Shown here piece by piece: positions 51,771 through 59,555 of a stretch of DNA of 64,000 bases. The first letter of the stretch is position 1; every line of letters starts with the position of its first letter. This stretch comes from an uncultured Oscillospiraceae bacterium (GTDB lineage: Bacteria; Bacillota; Clostridia; Oscillospirales; Oscillospiraceae). The translations under genes and the position numbers were made by a program. Location of the stretch: positions 70,913 to 134,912 of the forward strand of contig CAPGBJ010000041.1 in the NCBI GenBank assembly GCA_948616425.1, read 5' to 3'. The notes below the pieces were generated by a model that was not told the origin of the DNA, searched no databases, and saw only the letters and a list, made by a program, of their open reading frames with translations.

Positions 51771-53312
51771 CTAACCCAGCATCTGGTTGGCAAAGCGGGA
51801 GGGGTGGCAATACTGCCGCAGGGAGTCGATATGCTCGTCCATCCACTCACCCCGGTCCACAATATACTCCATCATCCACTCCACCGCCTCCTCATAGCTG
51901 GAAGGGTTTGCTTCGCGCAGGGTCTTGCCGGTAATCGGATCAGGGCGCTGGCGCTCCCGTGTGCTCAGCTGCTCCGGGTCGAAGGTATAGCCCCAGACCT
52001 CAAAATTCCGATCCACCGCGCCGCCCAGCCACTCCTCGATCTCCTTTTCATAGGACAGCAGACGCTCCTCGGAGAGAATCCCCCGGCGCAGCTGCCGGTA
52101 GCGGGAGATGACCCGCTCCACAAAGTCCTCGTCCTGCATCAGCTCAGCGAACCAACCCCGCTGGGAGAGCAGAAATTCCCGGCTGTCGATGGGCCGGAGG
52201 AGGTTGTCGAAGGCGTTGTTGTAGTCCCACACCGGGCCGATCGACAGCTTACCCCGGACATCCCGGTAAAAATAGGTGGAGGCGCCAAAGGCATCGTTGA
52301 TTCCGAAAAACTCCATCAGGATATAGTAGTTGACAAAGGAGTCCATATCCAGTTCCTGCCTCCATGCGTCGGAGCCATCCAGCATTTCCACCGAGTAAAG
52401 CAGCCGCTCCGCTTCGCTGAAATCCGCCTGCACATAACGCTTCACCTGTTGAGTTTGGTTGGCGGTTCCGGGATAAAGAAGCTCCAAATGACGGCCGGGC
52501 TCCATCCGGTAAGAATAGAGGGTGAAATTGTCCAGAACCTTTGCCGGGTTGGTATATGGCTCAATACGGACCAGATAGCTCAGCACCGGGTCCCCCGGTG
52601 TATACTCCCCCAGGTCCAGGCGATTCTCGTCCACGTCGATGGTCTCCATCAGCAGGTAGACGCCCTGGTACTCCCCGTCCAGCACCAGCTCGCAGAAGCG
52701 GGTCTCCGGTACCCAGGTGCCCATTACCTCCGCCGAAAGGTTCATGCACATATAGTTGCGCATCAGCGTCTTGTCCAGAAAAGGGCCGTGAAGGGCCCAC
52801 TCCTCGCCGCTGTCCATCCCCAGCAGTCCCAGCCGCCGGGCTGTCAGCGGGTCGTCCTCCTCCACCGTTTTCAGGCGGAAGCTGCCCTTGGCGAACCACC
52901 GGGAGCTGTTGCCCCGGTAGCGAAACAGGGCGGTTCCCTCATCGGTGGAAGCGTCGTCCCCGTGGTGCCAGACGCCTTCCCCGTTCACAGTGGAAAACTG
53001 AACCAGGATCTCCTCCTCGCCGAAATTCCCTGTGTAGTAGCCTGCGGTGACACCATCGGGCCCCTCGTAGGGACGGCCCGGGATGGTCTGCCCTCCGGTT
53101 TCAATCCGGATAATGGGCAGATGAGTACACAATTCCGATTTTCCGCCGCAGACAGAGCAGGGACCCAGCGCCTCCTCGGAGGGCTGTTCCCGGTGCTGCT
53201 GGTACCGCAGCACGCCGGTCCGGCCCTCCAGATCCTGAAAAAAGATGGCCAGCAGCAGCACGCATACCGCCGTGCCCGCCATCGCAATTATGCCGCGTCG
53301 CATGGCCGTCAC
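51771..53312 (-). CDS. CotH-family kinase-like protein, membrane anchored
   Basis: A 513-residue protein with an N-terminal membrane helix (residues about 6-25) and a CotH domain. CotH proteins are atypical protein kinases that phosphorylate secreted proteins, first known from spore coats. Visible elements: FRYRGNSSRWFAKGSFRLK (glycine-rich/Lys region), YLLMETIDVDENRL, VNYYILMEFFGINDAFG and IGPVWDYNNAF (Asp in the metal-binding position). Two CxxC-like cysteines (CSVCGGKSELC) lie after the helix. The start overlaps the DUF4956 stop (ATGA). Its target may be another protein of this operon. Confidence 0.85.
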   Translation of the reverse strand: MTAMRRGIIAMAGTAVCVLLLAIFFQDLEGRTGVLRYQQHREQPSEEALGPCSVCGGKSELCTHLPIIRIETGGQTIPGRPYEGPDGVTAGYYTGNFGEEEILVQFSTVNGEGVWHHGDDASTDEGTALFRYRGNSSRWFAKGSFRLKTVEEDDPLTARRLGLLGMDSGEEWALHGPFLDKTLMRNYMCMNLSAEVMGTWVPETRFCELVLDGEYQGVYLLMETIDVDENRLDLGEYTPGDPVLSYLVRIEPYTNPAKVLDNFTLYSYRMEPGRHLELLYPGTANQTQQVKRYVQADFSEAERLLYSVEMLDGSDAWRQELDMDSFVNYYILMEFFGINDAFGASTYFYRDVRGKLSIGPVWDYNNAFDNLLRPIDSREFLLSQRGWFAELMQDEDFVERVISRYRQLRRGILSEERLLSYEKEIEEWLGGAVDRNFEVWGYTFDPEQLSTRERQRPDPITGKTLREANPSSYEEAVEWMMEYIVDRGEWMDEHIDSLRQYCHPSRFANQMLG

Positions 53313-53986
53313 CCGCTGATCTCATCGCTCTGGGTCACGGTGTTTACATATTCCGTGCCGCCCAGGGCATACAGGGCATCGGAGATGTCTATGTCCTTCT
53401 GATAGTTGATCTGCCAGACCTTCCGGGTCATTTCATAGATCAGCTCCACGTGGTCCGCCGTGGTGTTGCGCACTCGAAGGAGGGCACGCTTGTCAAAATA
53501 GGAAAACACGGTCCGCTCCATCTCCGCGCTCTTTTCCTTCGCTCCCCGGATAATCAGCAGAATGCGGTTCTCATTCCGCACCCGTCCTAGAACCAGCAGC
53601 ACCGCGAACACCATGGCCGTGCCCACGCCGGCCACCAGATAGTCGCCTACGCCGCAGCAGATGCCCACGATGATGGTCCAGAAGATGTAAGCGGTATCCC
53701 GGGAGTCCTTGATCGCCGTGCGAAACCGCACGATGGACAGGGCGCCCACCATACCGAGGGACAGCGCGATGTTGTTGCCAATGACCGTCATAACGGTAGC
53801 TGTGAGAATGGTGAGGGTCACCAGGGACACGTTGAATTTTTTGCTGTATGCCGTTCCGGAGTGGGTATACCAGTAGGAAACGTAAATGGCAATACTCAAT
53901 ACTGCGGAAGCCATAATATGTAATACGATCTCCTGCGAGGTGAGAGTTCCACTCTCTGTAATCAGCTGTGAAAGATACTCTCTCAT
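53309..53986 (-). CDS. DUF4956 membrane protein
   Basis: A 225-residue protein with about four membrane helices (residues 25-130) and a cytosolic C-terminal domain. The conserved stretch LGMVGALSIVRFRTAIKDSR with FWTIIVGICCGVG is the signature of DUF4956. This family often neighbours VTC and CotH genes in Firmicutes, as here, and its function is not known. Start ATG 53986, 13 bases after the VTC gene. Confidence 0.85.
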   Translation of the reverse strand: MREYLSQLITESGTLTSQEIVLHIMASAVLSIAIYVSYWYTHSGTAYSKKFNVSLVTLTILTATVMTVIGNNIALSLGMVGALSIVRFRTAIKDSRDTAYIFWTIIVGICCGVGDYLVAGVGTAMVFAVLLVLGRVRNENRILLIIRGAKEKSAEMERTVFSYFDKRALLRVRNTTADHVELIYEMTRKVWQINYQKDIDISDALYALGGTEYVNTVTQSDEISG

Positions 53987-53999
53987 AATGTTTCTCTCC

Positions 54000-54695
54000 T
54001 TAAAAATTGAAGTGTTTGCCGACGGTACGGCTCAGGCAGTATTTGCTGACGGATATTTCACCGGCGGCGCAGTCACTGAGCATATCCTTGATATAGCTGA
54101 GCAGAAAGCCGTTATATTTGACCTCCAGCACTACCAGCGACGAATCCTGAAGGGGATATTGGGTCAGTTGGCTGTCAAAGATGTCAAAATTGCTCTCCGT
54201 ACCCACAATATGGTGGTCGAAGGTCACTCGAATCTTGTTTTCCCTGGTGATAAATGCTCTCCGGCGGTATTCCACCACCGAGCAGGGCTGGTAACTGTGG
54301 ATGTTCATAACGGCGTAGCACTCCTGGGCCAGCGGCTCCGGGCAGGCCAGCAGGACGCTGTAGTCTCCCCGGATCAAGCAAGTCGCCGCATCCCGAGAGA
54401 GGCGAAGGGAACGCTTTTTCTGCAAATTCGCCTCCTTCTGTTTCACCTCCAGCAGGGCAAAATCGCTGTCCGGGCCGTAGCAGCGAAGTCTGATTTTCCG
54501 CCGGATGGCCACCCCGTCCACCTTTTCCTGAAAGTCCCGGTCCTCCAGCGAGTCGAAGTAGAGGGAGCGTATAGGGTAGCCATCCCCCCGGTTGTGGGGG
54601 TCCTCCAGCATGAATTTTGCTAAATTGCCGCTGTGATAGTAGTAATCGGGAAGGCCAATGAGAAATTTTCTCTCCTGCCGCAGGACTTCGTTCAC
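54000..54695 (-). CDS. VTC domain protein, polyphosphate-polymerase-like
   Basis: A 231-residue protein with a tunnel-fold (triphosphate) domain. Basic and acidic tunnel residues are visible: RQERKFLI, SLYFDS, IRRKIRLRCYG, LLEVKQKEAN, VEYRRRAFI, IRVTFDHHI and LVVLEVKYNG. In yeast, VTC4 makes polyphosphate; bacterial homologues in such clusters are not well characterised and could bind or transfer phosphate or polyphosphate. Overlaps the upstream gene by 4 bases. Confidence 0.88.
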   Translation of the reverse strand: MNEVLRQERKFLIGLPDYYYHSGNLAKFMLEDPHNRGDGYPIRSLYFDSLEDRDFQEKVDGVAIRRKIRLRCYGPDSDFALLEVKQKEANLQKKRSLRLSRDAATCLIRGDYSVLLACPEPLAQECYAVMNIHSYQPCSVVEYRRRAFITRENKIRVTFDHHIVGTESNFDIFDSQLTQYPLQDSSLVVLEVKYNGFLLSYIKDMLSDCAAGEISVSKYCLSRTVGKHFNF

Positions 54696-55687
54696 TTTTT
54701 CAGCACCTCCTTCAGCGCCTTGTAATCGTGGTAGGCAATGGAGATGGTCTGGTTCGGGTATGCCTCAAGCACACTCTGGTAGCTCCTCTCCAAGGCGGCG
54801 AGGCCGGAGTTGTAATAGGTGTTGATCTCCTTCACGCTGCTGCCATCCGCTTTCTGCAATTCATATATGGTAATAAGCCCCTTGCCGTATTTACTCGCGA
54901 GCTCCACTTCCGTGGCAATGTTTTTAACTTCTGCGCCGCGATAGTAGTTCATCACCGCAATACTGTCACAGCCGTTTTTGATCAGTTCCTCCAGCCCCTT
55001 CTGCTGTCCTTTGTTATCGTAGTGAAAGGGGATACAGACAATGACCTCCAAGCCGTAATCCTGCGCCAGAGCATATGCTTCCTTCATACCGGAGACAAAG
55101 CTGTCCATCACCTTGCCAGGATTCTCATCCCACTCCTTTAACGTGTAGGGCTCTACATCAAACACAATCCCTGCCAGTTGGGGAATGGTATTCCATTGCT
55201 TCCCATCCGCTTCCCGCCGGGCGAGAAATTTCCTCTTAATTCTGCGATTATAGGCGACAGCATCCTTGACTGCTTCACATAGCCTGTCCCCATCCGGGTC
55301 CAGGCCCCATGATGCGTCCCCGGTCAAATAATAGACTGTAATGCCCTCATTCATGGCACTCTCTACAAAGACAGACATCTGCTCCTGACGGCTGTTTTTG
55401 CTGGAGATGTTCTGATACAAGACCGTCAATCCCTGTTCCTTCATCAGCTTGAACAGTTCTCCGTCTGTTTTGTTGACTGTCTCAGCGCTCCAGGAAAACA
55501 GTCCCGCAGCACTCGGAGGGGGCGGTTGACCGGTGGATTCAAGTGCATAGGCGGGGACGCCCAATAAGAGCACTGAGTATAAAAATACAAGAAGAAAACA
55601 GCTATACCTTGGTGATTCATTGGAACGTATTTGTTTTCTGGCAGGAAATCGATAATATATGTTGAAAAAATCACTCATTTTACGCAC
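54692..55687 (-). CDS. Exported TIM-barrel glycosidase-like protein
   Basis: A 331-residue protein with an N-terminal signal segment (residues about 29-49, ending AYALES). The body LFSWSAETVNKTDGELFKLM, MNEGITVYYLTGDASWGLDP, GIVFDVEPYTLKEW (acidic residues on a barrel strand) and DSIAVMNYYRGA suggests a family-18-like or related alpha/beta barrel. It is the first gene of the operon. GTG 55687 lies 11 bases after AAGGAG; ATG 55678 is an alternative. Downstream of the putative invertible promoter. Confidence 0.72.
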   Translation of the reverse strand: MRKMSDFFNIYYRFPARKQIRSNESPRYSCFLLVFLYSVLLLGVPAYALESTGQPPPPSAAGLFSWSAETVNKTDGELFKLMKEQGLTVLYQNISSKNSRQEQMSVFVESAMNEGITVYYLTGDASWGLDPDGDRLCEAVKDAVAYNRRIKRKFLARREADGKQWNTIPQLAGIVFDVEPYTLKEWDENPGKVMDSFVSGMKEAYALAQDYGLEVIVCIPFHYDNKGQQKGLEELIKNGCDSIAVMNYYRGAEVKNIATEVELASKYGKGLITIYELQKADGSSVKEINTYYNSGLAALERSYQSVLEAYPNQTISIAYHDYKALKEVLKK

Positions 55688-55764
55688 ACAAAGTACATCT
55701 CCTTCGGGATTGCGTTTCTTTGTCAGGCCACCGGCTTAAGGGCTGCCCAGCATTTATGGCAACG

Positions 55765-55785
55765 AAAATGTGTACCTTCCTGCAA
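55765..55785. repeat. Left 21-bp inverted repeat of a putative invertible element
   Basis: Perfect 21-base match, inverted, to 55876-55896; core GTGTACCTTCCTGCAA. The repeats are 90 bases apart and stop matching exactly at both ends. The left copy is 78 bases upstream of the polysaccharide operon start. Confidence 0.9.
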
Positions 55786-55820
55786 GGCTGTGTTGTCCTT
55801 GAAAAAAGTTAAAAGAGGTA

Positions 55821-55849
55821 TTGAAAATTGGTACTCTTTGTGGTATTCT
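55821..55849 (+). promoter_or_regulatory. Sigma-A promoter inside the putative invertible segment
   Basis: TTGAAA (55821-55826), 17-base spacer, TATTCT (55844-55849), preceded by an A-rich UP-like tract (55801-55815). In this orientation it fires rightwards, antisense to the recombinase gene. Inverted about the repeats it would lie at about 55812-55840 on the minus strand, starting transcription near 55805 toward the operon at 55687. Confidence 0.65.
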
Positions 55850-55875
55850 TAGACAGTATGTGGAAAGCTGTATAT

Positions 55876-55896
55876 TTGCAGGAAGGTACACATTTT
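55876..55896. repeat. Right 21-bp inverted repeat of a putative invertible element
   Basis: Exact reverse complement of 55765-55785, ending 16 bases before the stop codon of the serine recombinase. Confidence 0.9.
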
Positions 55897-55912
55897 TGTA
55901 AAATTGCCCCTT

Positions 55913-56524
55913 TTACAGCAACTTAGCATTTTCGTAAATCTCCGCCCGGTAGCGGAAGGTAGACAGCGGCATCCCGCACTCCTTCGCCGCTGCTGTCCCT
56001 GTGATTGCTCCAGCCTTCCACCGCTGATAGGCACTGTAGTAGCTTTCCGGTAATGGCCTGGGCGGTCTGCCGAACCGAACGCCTCTGGCCTTTGCCGCCG
56101 CTATACCCTCCGCTTGACGCTGGCGGATGTTGGTGCGCTCGTTCTCCGCCACAAAGGACAGCACTTGCAGGACAATATCGCTGAGAAAGGTCCCCATCAG
56201 ATCCTTGCCTCGGCGAGTATCCAGCAGCGGCATGTCCAGCACCACAATGTCGATTCTTTTCTCTTTGGTAAGTATCCGCCATTGCTCCAAAATCTCCCCG
56301 TAGTTGCGTCCCAACCGGTCGATGCTCTTGATGTAGAGCAGGTCGTCCGGCTTTAATTTTTTCAGCAGCTTTTTGTACTGTGGCCGGTTAAAGTCTTTGC
56401 CAGACTGCTTGTCCATAAAGATGTTTTGTTTTGGAACCGCCATCTCCCGCAGGGCTATAAGCTGCCAGCCCTCGTTCTGTTCTCTGGTGCTGACACGGAT
56501 GTAGCCGTATGTATTTGCTGACAT
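55913..56524 (-). CDS. Small serine recombinase (resolvase/invertase family)
   Basis: A 203-residue site-specific recombinase. Catalytic Ser12 lies in YGYIRVSTREQN; KSIDRLGRNYGEIL and FVAENERTNIRQRQAEGI are the conserved helix regions, followed by the arm GVRFGRPP and a C-terminal helix-turn-helix (AAAKECGMPLSTFRYR). Size and layout fit Hin/Gin-type invertases or Tn3 resolvases. Its 3' end is 17 bases from the right inverted repeat, which makes inversion of that element its likely task. ATG 56524 follows AAAAGGGGG on the minus strand. Confidence 0.88.
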   Translation of the reverse strand: MSANTYGYIRVSTREQNEGWQLIALREMAVPKQNIFMDKQSGKDFNRPQYKKLLKKLKPDDLLYIKSIDRLGRNYGEILEQWRILTKEKRIDIVVLDMPLLDTRRGKDLMGTFLSDIVLQVLSFVAENERTNIRQRQAEGIAAAKARGVRFGRPPRPLPESYYSAYQRWKAGAITGTAAAKECGMPLSTFRYRAEIYENAKLL

Positions 56525-56662
56525 TTCTTACCCCCTTTTCTGATGGAACATTGAAATACGCGTGCTGTCGGTTGCCTCGAAAACCGGCCTGCATGGAGCC
56601 TTAGACGCCGGCATAAACAAGGTGGCCGCTGAACCTGGAACAGTGAACAATGTGCGGCTGCC

Positions 56663-56714
56663 GGCGCGGGAAGAGGGCTTGCGTCAAATTTGACGCAAGC
56701 CCTCTTCCCGCGCC
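56663..56714. repeat. 52-bp perfect palindrome
   Basis: Bases 56663-56688 are the exact reverse complement of 56689-56714 with no spacer; the centre is GTCAAATTTGAC. Such a long uninterrupted palindrome is rare. It could be a terminator pair, a recombination or replication structure, or an assembly fold-back. Confidence 0.9.
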
Positions 56715-56721
56715 TCTCGCC

Positions 56722-56766
56722 GGTTCTGTGAGGAGGTCCCGCTGTGCGGGACCTCCTCACAGAACC
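56722..56766. repeat. 21-bp perfect hairpin with TGT loop
   Basis: Bases 56722-56742 pair perfectly with 56746-56766 across a 3-base loop; the loop end is GGTCCCGC-TGT-GCGGGACC. It lies 7 bases after the 52-bp palindrome. Confidence 0.9.
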
Positions 56767-56893
56767 CCTCTGTAAAGGGCGTCCCCCATGACTGTTTCGA
56801 CTGTAATATTATTGCACATCGCAGCCGTTTGCGCCTTGGTCCATAGTGTTTAACCCTGTTCCCCATGGCATTTTCAAAATCCCATGGTTTCGG

Positions 56894-57490
56894 TTAAAAA
56901 CACCCAACCCCAGTTTGACGTGATTGGTTCAGTTCCGAAACACGGATAATCGTGACGCCTTTTTCACCCCACCGTCCCACCACCGAAAAGGCCATATGCT
57001 CCATACTGTCGTCCTCAAAAAAGACGCCCTTCAAATTATTGAGGATGACCTGGATGGCCCGGTTGGAGGTGTCCCACAGCCTGGCGTTGCCACTCCCTCT
57101 GGGTGTGATGATTTCCATCTCCACAAACGCTTTTTCAAAATACGGGAGCCGACTCTGCCGGGCCACTTCTCCGATGGCCGCGAGGAGCATAGCTTTCCAA
57201 TGCTCCTCGACGGCCTCGGTCAGTTTCTTCATGGCAGGCAGCGGTTCCGCAATCGTCAGAATAACGGCAACGCCGTTATTTACCCCCGCGCTTTGTCTCC
57301 GGGCAAATGTCTGCTGTTCCTGTCCCACCGGATGGCCAAACGCCTCCCGGTCATAGATCACGGACAGTTCCTGGCTCATAAGCCGCAGGGTCAAATCGTA
57401 CATCTGACGCAACTGCTCCCAGATAGGTTCCCCCTCAGCAGGCAGACAGCGGCCAACCGCCGTCAGCGTTTTTTTAAGATCGGTATGCAT
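56894..57490 (-). CDS. RusA-like protein, possible Holliday-junction resolvase fold
   Basis: A 198-residue protein. The C-terminal half has ARLWDTSNRAIQVILNNLKG and VFFEDDSMEHMAFSVVGRWG, which parallel the RusA pattern of an Asp/Asn pair, a D-x-LxG turn and a terminal DD. RusA resolves Holliday junctions and is common in phages and integrative elements. The N-terminal half (MHTDLKKTLTAVGRCLP onwards) is not typical, so function is tentative. It starts inside the truncated gene end at 57474. Confidence 0.5.
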   Translation of the reverse strand: MHTDLKKTLTAVGRCLPAEGEPIWEQLRQMYDLTLRLMSQELSVIYDREAFGHPVGQEQQTFARRQSAGVNNGVAVILTIAEPLPAMKKLTEAVEEHWKAMLLAAIGEVARQSRLPYFEKAFVEMEIITPRGSGNARLWDTSNRAIQVILNNLKGVFFEDDSMEHMAFSVVGRWGEKGVTIIRVSELNQSRQTGVGCF

Positions 57491-57593
57491 AGATCCTCAG
57501 CCCCTCCAATCCATATAACTCCGGATACATCCCCGCAATGGGATGGTCGATCTTGTGGATATACAGTTCAATTTCAATCTTTGACCGTTCGCT
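57474..57593 (-). pseudogene. C-terminal remnant of an unknown gene
   Basis: On the minus strand the frame reads ...KIEIELYIHKIDHPIAGM, then YPELYGLEGLRIYAYRS and stop, overlapping the next start by 17 bases. No start codon exists before the in-frame TAA at 57594-57596, so the 5' part has been lost at the junction near 57590. Confidence 0.5.
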
Positions 57594-57782
57594 TTACAGA
57601 TCTCCAAAACATTGGATGTGCCGCTGGAGGTATGGACGGGGAACGAGAGCTACAAGGCGGGGGAGATTACAGTGGAGGCCCGGGAGGTGGCAATGGCTTA
57701 CGACAGAGCGTCGCTAAAAGACAAAAACACCGCCCGGCTTGCCCTGGATCTGGAGCCAATAAAGGGGGCGAAGCAGGAGTGA
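57585..57782 (+). pseudogene. C-terminal remnant of an XRE-type regulator
   Basis: The frame starts right after a stop and reads PFALQISKTLDVPLEVWTG, then NESYKAGEITVEAREVAMAY and ends AKQE. The ISKTLDVPLE part resembles the end of a helix-turn-helix domain in XRE regulators. Its stop overlaps the GTG of the recombinase (gagTGa). No upstream half is present. Confidence 0.5.
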
Positions 57783-59233
57783 ACGCTGTTGTTTACGCCC
57801 GCTACTCCAGCCACCGGCAGGGCGAGCAGTCCATTGAGGGTCAACTTGCCGAGGCACAGAAGTATGCGGCGGCCCATGGACTGACCATCATCCACGAATA
57901 CTGCGATAGAGCTCAGACTGGCAGGAACGACAACCGGGAGCAGTTTCAGTTGATGCTGGCCGATGCCGCGAAGCACGCCTTTGACGCGCTGATTGTTTGG
58001 AAGACAGACCGTATTGGCCGCAACAAGGAAGAAATTGCGCTGAACAAGTACCATTTGAAAAAGAACGACGTCAGAATTCACTATATTGCCGAGATGATCC
58101 CGGACACTCCGGAGGGTATTATTCTGGAGGTGGTCATTGAGGGCATGGCGGCCTACTACTCGGAGCAGTTGTCCCAAAATATCCGGCGAGGCCAGCGGGC
58201 CAGCGCCGCCAAGGCACAGAGCACCGGCGGTAACCGTCCACTGGGCTACAAAACAGGGCCGGACAAAAAGTTTGTCATTGACCCGGAAACCGCACCCACC
58301 GTCCGGCTTGTCTACGATCTCTACGCCCAAGGGCAGACGATCACGCAGATCATCCGGACGCTCAATGCCAAAGGACTTCGAACGAAGCGCGGCAGGCCAT
58401 TTACCAACAACAGCCTGCGTACCGTGTTGAAAAATGAAAAATACATTGGGGTCTACTCTTACAAGGACGAAATCCGAATTGAGGACGCTATCCCGCCTAT
58501 CGTGGAACCGGAGGTGTTTTACAAAGTCCAGGAGATGTTGAAGTACAATCAAAAGGCGGCGGCACATAAAAACTCCAAGGCTGACTATCTGCTGACGGAA
58601 AAGCTGTTTTGCAGCAAATGCGGCGCCATGATGGTGGGCGTCAGCGGCACCAGCCATACGGGTTCGCGCCATCACTACTACTATTGCGTGCAGCAGCGAA
58701 AGAAGAACTGTGACAAGAAGCCTGTCCGCCGCGTGTGGATTGAGGACCTTGTACTGAACCATGTGATTGCCCTTATCCGGAACGAGGATTTGCTGGAGTT
58801 TATTGCGGAGAGCACCTATACAGAGTCACTCCGTAAGGCGCTGGCGGAGGTAGAGAAAGCCACGGCAAATTTGCTCCAGGCAATCGAGGCTGGAATATTC
58901 AACGACGCAACAAAGCAACGCATGGACGAACTAGGCGAACAAAAGGCGGAGCTCCAAAACGCGCTGGCAGCGGCGAAGTTGCGGGAGGACCTGGGGCTGA
59001 AGAAGGAGCATATCCTCTATTTCCTGCTCAGGTTTGTTGATATGGACTACACCAACGAGGCCTGCCAGAAACAGTTGATAAAGATTTTCGTCAACTCGGT
59101 GTTTGTCTACGATGACAAGGTAGTGATTACCTTTAATTACTCCGACGATGATCGCACGATTACCTTAAAGGAAATTGACGCCGGAATACAGCAGGGTGTT
59201 CGTCTGCCCCGCTCTTTGTGCCACCAATTATAG
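57779..59233 (+). CDS. Large serine recombinase (integrase-type)
   Basis: A 484-residue site-specific recombinase of the kind that integrates and excises mobile elements. N-terminal catalytic domain VVYARYSSHRQGEQSIEGQ with Ser10 as nucleophile, IVWKTDRIGRNKEEIALNKY and SQNIRRGQRASAAK; then the recombinase domain (PLGYKTGPDKKFVIDPE), a zinc-ribbon (CSKCGAMM...CVQQRKKNC) and a coiled-coil tail. GTG 57779 follows AAAGGGGGCGAAGC; the frame upstream to 56924 is antisense to another gene and not coding. Confidence 0.9.
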   Translation: MNAVVYARYSSHRQGEQSIEGQLAEAQKYAAAHGLTIIHEYCDRAQTGRNDNREQFQLMLADAAKHAFDALIVWKTDRIGRNKEEIALNKYHLKKNDVRIHYIAEMIPDTPEGIILEVVIEGMAAYYSEQLSQNIRRGQRASAAKAQSTGGNRPLGYKTGPDKKFVIDPETAPTVRLVYDLYAQGQTITQIIRTLNAKGLRTKRGRPFTNNSLRTVLKNEKYIGVYSYKDEIRIEDAIPPIVEPEVFYKVQEMLKYNQKAAAHKNSKADYLLTEKLFCSKCGAMMVGVSGTSHTGSRHHYYYCVQQRKKNCDKKPVRRVWIEDLVLNHVIALIRNEDLLEFIAESTYTESLRKALAEVEKATANLLQAIEAGIFNDATKQRMDELGEQKAELQNALAAAKLREDLGLKKEHILYFLLRFVDMDYTNEACQKQLIKIFVNSVFVYDDKVVITFNYSDDDRTITLKEIDAGIQQGVRLPRSLCHQL

Positions 59234-59268
59234 ACAGACCACCAAGAGGGTGGTCTGTCTAATTTTTT
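59232..59268 (+). terminator. Terminator of the large serine recombinase
   Basis: AGACAGACCACC (59232-59243) pairs with GGTGGTCTGTCT (59249-59260), 5-base loop, followed by AATTTTTT. Confidence 0.9.
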
Positions 59269-59486
59269 GCAGTTCGCCCCCCGGCTTATGCCGGGGGATA
59301 TTTATTTGACTACGGAGATATCACAGACAGTTTTCTTCAATGTGATGATCAATTGGAGAAATATCTTGCATATTGTATGATTTTGCGATCCTCGCAGTCG
59401 TATTTTATTTGCCCAATCCTCCAGTTTGGGTGGGCATCCCAAATCGTCACAATATTCGTTTGCTGTTCCACTGCTGCGTAACAGGG
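59269..59486. other. AT-rich gap upstream of blaI-like gene
   Basis: About 220 bases with no gene or clear structure beyond a short GCCCCCCGGC region at 59277. Together with flanking elements the recombinase-to-regulator gap is 322 bases. Confidence 0.4.
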
Positions 59487-59538
59487 TTGACATTTTTACT
59501 CTATAGTTGTAGAATATAATAAACTCTATACTTGTAGA
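59487..59538 (+). promoter_or_regulatory. Promoter and twin BlaI-type operators
   Basis: TTGACA (59487-59492), 17-base spacer, TAGAAT (59510-59515). Two near-identical 15-base repeats, CTCTATAGTTGTAGA (59499-59513) and CTCTATACTTGTAGA (59524-59538), cover the promoter; each is an imperfect dyad (TCTA...TAGA). They are probable binding sites of the BlaI-type repressor encoded next. Confidence 0.75.
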
Positions 59539-59555
59539 GCAATGGGGCTGTTTCT

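Larger units (their letters stand above)
56525..56893. other. Intergenic region with two large palindromes
   Basis: This 369-base stretch between two minus-strand genes contains no convincing gene. It is dominated by the palindromes at 56663-56714 and 56722-56766. The remainder (56525-56660 and 56770-56890) shows no recognised element. Confidence 0.5.

Noticed and set aside
49809..53402. 1197-residue plus-strand open frame
   Set aside because: Runs antisense across the CotH gene and the exported glycosidase-like gene, which both show real domains. Composition is typical of an antisense shadow.
56924..57778. N-terminal extension of the large serine recombinase
   Set aside because: The frame is open but antisense to the RusA-like gene; the recombinase domain begins at GTG 57779 with a ribosome site, and the length then fits the family.
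55913..59233. Intact prophage or integrative element
   Set aside because: Only recombinases, a RusA-like gene and gene fragments are present; no structural, conjugation or replication genes and no paired attachment sites were seen.
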